From an uncultured Eubacteriales bacterium (GTDB lineage Bacteria > Bacillota > Clostridia > Oscillospirales > Oscillospiraceae): DNA of 24,808 bases. The DNA lies in the NCBI GenBank assembly GCA_900550615.1, contig URSX01000016.1, positions 1 through 24,808 on the forward strand. Direction: 5' to 3'. The notes under the pieces are model-generated. The model was given only the letters and a program-made list of their open reading frames with translations, searched no databases and was not told the origin of the DNA. Position 1 is the stretch's first letter, and every line of letters starts with the position of its first letter. This document shows, one piece after another, positions 22,114 to 24,808 of the stretch. The position numbers and the translations under genes were made by a program.

Positions 22114-23145
22114 TTACAGATGGGATACGAACGTGCTGTTCACTGCCACCGTGCGGCTGATGTCCGAGGACTTGATACTGCCGAAGATGGTGCGCATGAT
22201 GGTCAGCGCCTTCTTTCCGCTGACCTCCGGATCCCGGTCGTGCTCCAGCGCATCCACGAACTCATCGATGACGCCGCTGCGGGTGGTGGGCTCGAAGCTG
22301 TAGGCGGTGGATGTATTGCTCATATCCCGAACCACAATGGGGGCACCGGGATCACTGTAAATGAGCATAATGCCCTTGGTGCCGTACAGGCAGGTGGAGT
22401 TGCACTCCTTGCCGTATACCGTCCAGCTGGCGGCCATGGTACCCACGGCGCCGCCGTTCATCCGCAGGATACACAGGGCATTGTCGTCCACGCCGATGAG
22501 ATGGCCGTGGTCGTCGTGCTTGTTGAGGGTCATCACCTTGGCGGTGGTTTCGATGACCGTCTGTCCGGTGAGATACTGCAGCAGATCCAGCTTATGGATG
22601 CCCAGGTCGCTGAGAGCGCCCATAGCGGCCTTGTCCTTGTCGAAGAACCAGGCGTCCCGATCCGGGGACCAGCCCTCGGGCCCGGCGTTGCCGATGGTGG
22701 TGCGGAAGGTGATGATGTCTCCGATGATGCCGCTCTCGATCAGCTCCTTGGCCCGGCGGTGCACCGGGTCAAAGCGCATATTGTGGCCCACCATCAGGTG
22801 CTTGCCGTTGAACTCTGCCGCCGCCACCATGGACTCGCACTCCGCCAGCGTCACAGCCATGGGCTTTTCCACCAGCACATGCTTGCCCGCGTACAGGGCC
22901 GCATTGGTGATCTCGGCGTGGTTGCGGTTCTCCACGCACACGGACACAGCGTCGATCTCCGGGTCGTTCAGCAGCTCATAGTAGCTGTCATATACCTTCC
23001 CGCCGTATTTTTCCGCCATCTGGGCGGCGCGGGAGTCGATCTTGTCATAGTAGCCCACCAGCTTGGCATGGGGATTGGTGGCATACTCCGGCAGGTGCCG
23101 GGTCTGGGCGATCTTACCGCAGCCAATGATACCGATTTTGACCAT
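22114..23145 (-). CDS. Gfo/Idh/MocA-family NAD(P)-dependent oxidoreductase
   Basis: A 343-residue cytoplasmic dehydrogenase, usually acting on sugars, inositols or amino-sugar derivatives. The Rossmann motif GIIGCGKIAQTRHLPEY is at the N-terminus. The catalytic EKP motif is at 93-95 in VLVEKPMAV, and the C-terminal domain supplies DLGIHKLDLL with H184, the expected partner residue. Length is normal. The ATG at 23145 has AAGGAGG 7 nt upstream. It is monocistronic, between its own promoter and terminator, so neighbours do not reveal the substrate. The 75-nt leader holds an AGATATATCT palindrome and a repeated GCAGATA, which might be operator sequences. Confidence 0.92.
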   Translation of the reverse strand: MVKIGIIGCGKIAQTRHLPEYATNPHAKLVGYYDKIDSRAAQMAEKYGGKVYDSYYELLNDPEIDAVSVCVENRNHAEITNAALYAGKHVLVEKPMAVTLAECESMVAAAEFNGKHLMVGHNMRFDPVHRRAKELIESGIIGDIITFRTTIGNAGPEGWSPDRDAWFFDKDKAAMGALSDLGIHKLDLLQYLTGQTVIETTAKVMTLNKHDDHGHLIGVDDNALCILRMNGGAVGTMAASWTVYGKECNSTCLYGTKGIMLIYSDPGAPIVVRDMSNTSTAYSFEPTTRSGVIDEFVDALEHDRDPEVSGKKALTIMRTIFGSIKSSDISRTVAVNSTFVSHL

Positions 23146-23207
23146 ATGAATGCCTCCTTGTGATCCTCTCGCAGATATATCTACACGCAGATAGTTTTCT
23201 ACTATTG

Positions 23208-23216
23208 ATTATACCA
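23208..23216 (-). promoter_or_regulatory. Extended -10 promoter of the oxidoreductase gene
   Basis: TG-G-TATAAT on the minus strand, about 62 bp before the start. The best upstream hexamer at 17 bp is TTTCGC, weak. Confidence 0.6.
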
Positions 23217-23306
23217 AAAAATTTCCCCTGGCGAAAGCCCTTTTTTAGAAATTTTTCCGTTTTTTTGCTGCCGGACATCTTTCCCGTCTCCTTAACAAAT
23301 TGTCAC

Positions 23307-23335
23307 TTGCTATTTTCTCCCCATAAGGTTAGAAT
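23307..23335 (+). promoter_or_regulatory. Promoter of the GNAT-like gene
   Basis: TTGCTA (23307-23312), 17-bp spacer and TAGAAT (23330-23335). The start codon is about 52 nt after the expected start of transcription. Confidence 0.55.
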
Positions 23336-23393
23336 GGAACATGCTGCAGGGCGGCAGTCTCCGCCCACCCACGAGAACAGGAGGATATTACCC

Positions 23394-24563
23394 ATGGTTT
23401 CCATCGTAGAAGTAACCACTCACCGCCAGCTGCGCCGGTTTGTGGACTTCCCGAATCAATTATATAAAGATGTGCCCCAGTTCGTCCCCGCCACCTACAG
23501 CGATGATATGGATGATTGGGACAGGAATAAGAACCCCGCCTTTTCCTACTGCGAGGCCCGCTGCTGGCTGGCCATGCGCGGAGAAGAGATCGTGGGGCGC
23601 ATCGGCGCCATTCTGAGCCGGAAATCCAATGATAAGTGGGGCACCAATCGCCTGCGCTTCACCCAGGTGGATTTCATCGACGATCCGGAGGTATCCGCCG
23701 CCCTTTTTGAAACGGTGGAGAACTGGGCCCGGGAGCTGGGCTGCACTGCCGTCCACGGCCCTCTGGGCTTCACGGATATGGACCGGGAGGGCATGCTGGT
23801 GGAGGGATTTGACCGCCGCGGCTGCTTCTTTACATATTATAACCATCCCTACTATATGCAGCATATGGCGGCTCTTGGCTATGTGAAGGATGTGGACTGG
23901 GTGGAAAATCTCATCTCCGCCCCCCAGGATGAAAGCACCACCGCCCGGTGGAAAAAGCTGTCGGACTATGTGATGCGCCGGCAGAAGCTGCACACGCTGA
24001 AGGTGCATACCCGGCTGGAATATTTCCCCCTGCTCAAGCCCTTTTTCCATCTGGTGAACGAGGCCTACGCCCCCCTTTACGGCACCGTGGAGCTGTCCCC
24101 GGAGCAGATCAAGAAGTACAGCATGAAGTTTGCCCCCCTCATCAATCCCAAGCTCACCTGCTTCGTGATGAACGAGCAGAATGAGCTGGTAGCCTTTGGT
24201 GTCAGTGCCCCCAGCATTGCCGAGGCGCTGAAAAAAAGCCGGGGCCGACTGCTGCCCACAGGCTGGGTCCGGGTGCTCCATGCCTTCCGGAAAAACGACA
24301 CCATTGACCTGCTGCTCATTGCCGTGCGGCCGGATCTGCAGGGCAAGGGTGTCAACGCCATTATTTTGAGCGAAGTGATGCAGGGCTGCCAGAAAATGGG
24401 CATCCGCTACGCGGAGACCGGCCCCATGCTGGAAGAAAATGAAAAGGTGCAGACCCAGTGGCAGCACTTCCCTTTGGAGCAGCACAAGCGCCGCCGCTGC
24501 TGGATAAAGGAGCTGGACGCCGTGCCCGCTGCCGCCGGTGTGCGGGAGGATGTCCAGCAATAG
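23394..24563 (+). CDS. Two-part GNAT-like N-acetyltransferase
   Basis: 389 residues with no signal or membrane segment. The N-terminal half has the family's RQLRRFVDFPNQLYKDVPQFVP opening and the GPLGFTDMDREGMLVEGFD block with PYYMQHMAALGY. The C-terminal half carries the acetyl-CoA-binding pattern RPDLQGKGVNAIIL (about 312-325) followed by ETGPMLEENEKVQTQW. This is a widespread bacterial family whose members are annotated as N-acetyltransferases; the acceptor is not known to me. I chose the ATG at 23394 (MVSIVEVTTHRQL) because AGGAGG lies 9 nt upstream and the family alignment starts here; longer in-frame sequence upstream includes the promoter. It is monocistronic, with a strong terminator after it. 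Confidence 0.85.
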   Translation: MVSIVEVTTHRQLRRFVDFPNQLYKDVPQFVPATYSDDMDDWDRNKNPAFSYCEARCWLAMRGEEIVGRIGAILSRKSNDKWGTNRLRFTQVDFIDDPEVSAALFETVENWARELGCTAVHGPLGFTDMDREGMLVEGFDRRGCFFTYYNHPYYMQHMAALGYVKDVDWVENLISAPQDESTTARWKKLSDYVMRRQKLHTLKVHTRLEYFPLLKPFFHLVNEAYAPLYGTVELSPEQIKKYSMKFAPLINPKLTCFVMNEQNELVAFGVSAPSIAEALKKSRGRLLPTGWVRVLHAFRKNDTIDLLLIAVRPDLQGKGVNAIILSEVMQGCQKMGIRYAETGPMLEENEKVQTQWQHFPLEQHKRRRCWIKELDAVPAAAGVREDVQQ

Positions 24564-24594
24564 CAGAGCCGATCATCCTGACCTTCAGATTTTC

Positions 24595-24620
24595 AGGGAC
24601 CGCTTACGCGGTCCCTTTTT
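24595..24620 (+). terminator. Terminator of the GNAT-like gene
   Basis: Perfect 9-bp stem AGGGACCGC/GCGGTCCCT with loop TTAC, then TTTT, 32 bp after the stop. Confidence 0.9.
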
Positions 24621-24654
24621 GCGCCCCCCAACGCACACGCCCTCTTATCATGCA

Positions 24655-24808
24655 TCCGTAGGGGCCGGCGTCCTCGACGACCCGCTCCACCGCCCCTTTG
24701 CTGCGCTCCGTAGGGGTCGGCGTCCTCGACGACCTGCTCCACCGCCCCTTTGCTGCGCTCCGTAGGGGTCGGCGTCCTCGACGACCCGCTCCACCGCCCC
24801 CCTGCTGC
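24655..24808. repeat. 52-bp tandem repeat, at least 2.9 copies, runs off the window
   Basis: Units begin TCCGTAGGGG at 24655, 24707 and 24759, an exact 52-bp period. They differ at only a few bases, and the last unit is cut by the edge. Each unit contains a hairpin, GGTCGGCG-TCCT-CGACGACC (one mismatch), and a CACCGCCCC segment. The period is not a multiple of three and no gene start precedes it, so it is not a protein repeat. It resembles the short GC-rich intergenic repeats common in Oscillospirales genomes (from memory, not checked). Confidence 0.9.

Noticed and set aside
24538..24765. A Pro/Arg-rich protein encoded by the terminal tandem repeat
   Set aside because: The 52-bp period shifts frame in each unit and no ribosome site precedes the frame; it follows a terminator.

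Overview
The window comes from a GC-rich, low-redundancy Clostridia genome, most likely Oscillospirales (Oscillibacter/Flavonifractor-like). The basis is an RpoB close to the Firmicutes type, strong AGGAGG ribosome sites, monoderm-style lipoprotein and two-component genes, and short GC-rich intergenic hairpin repeats. This placement is inferred from sequence character, not from a search.

Layout: 1-2866 is the 5' part of rpoB (minus strand, cut by the window edge), with its own near-consensus promoter and a leader of about 200 nt. Next is a large RND-type efflux permease (3353-7186, minus) that carries a long coiled-coil insertion in its first porter domain. From 7.3 to 13.7 kb lies a block seeded with four copies of a roughly 163-bp, three-hairpin, MITE-like repeat. 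It holds two different GAPDH genes (minus) with a GntR/UTRA regulator between them, then a plus-strand pair made of a kinase-like ATPase protein lacking the phospho-acceptor histidine and the tRNA thiolase mnmA. A possible 23-codon gene converges on mnmA.

13.8-17.3 kb (plus) holds an EamA-type exporter, then an ECF sigma factor with a hybrid ECF-like/vegetative promoter, a membrane protein that is probably its anti-sigma factor, and an anchored extracytoplasmic protein of unknown function. 17.3-20.8 kb (minus) is a three-gene operon: OmpR-type response regulator, histidine kinase and N-acyl-D-amino-acid deacylase. Further minus-strand genes are a DUF4340-like lipoprotein and a Gfo/Idh/MocA oxidoreductase. 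A plus-strand two-part GNAT-like acetyltransferase closes the gene set, and a 52-bp tandem repeat runs off the right edge.

The most unusual items are the dispersed repeat family, whose third hairpin shows two fully paired alternative forms; the GAPDH paralogue lacking the NAD-selecting Asp; the RND pump with a built-in coiled coil and a palindromic operator on its -10 box; the histidine-less kinase-like protein; and the ECF sigma operon with its uncharacterised surface protein. Genes were identified by reading protein motifs; no database search was possible.
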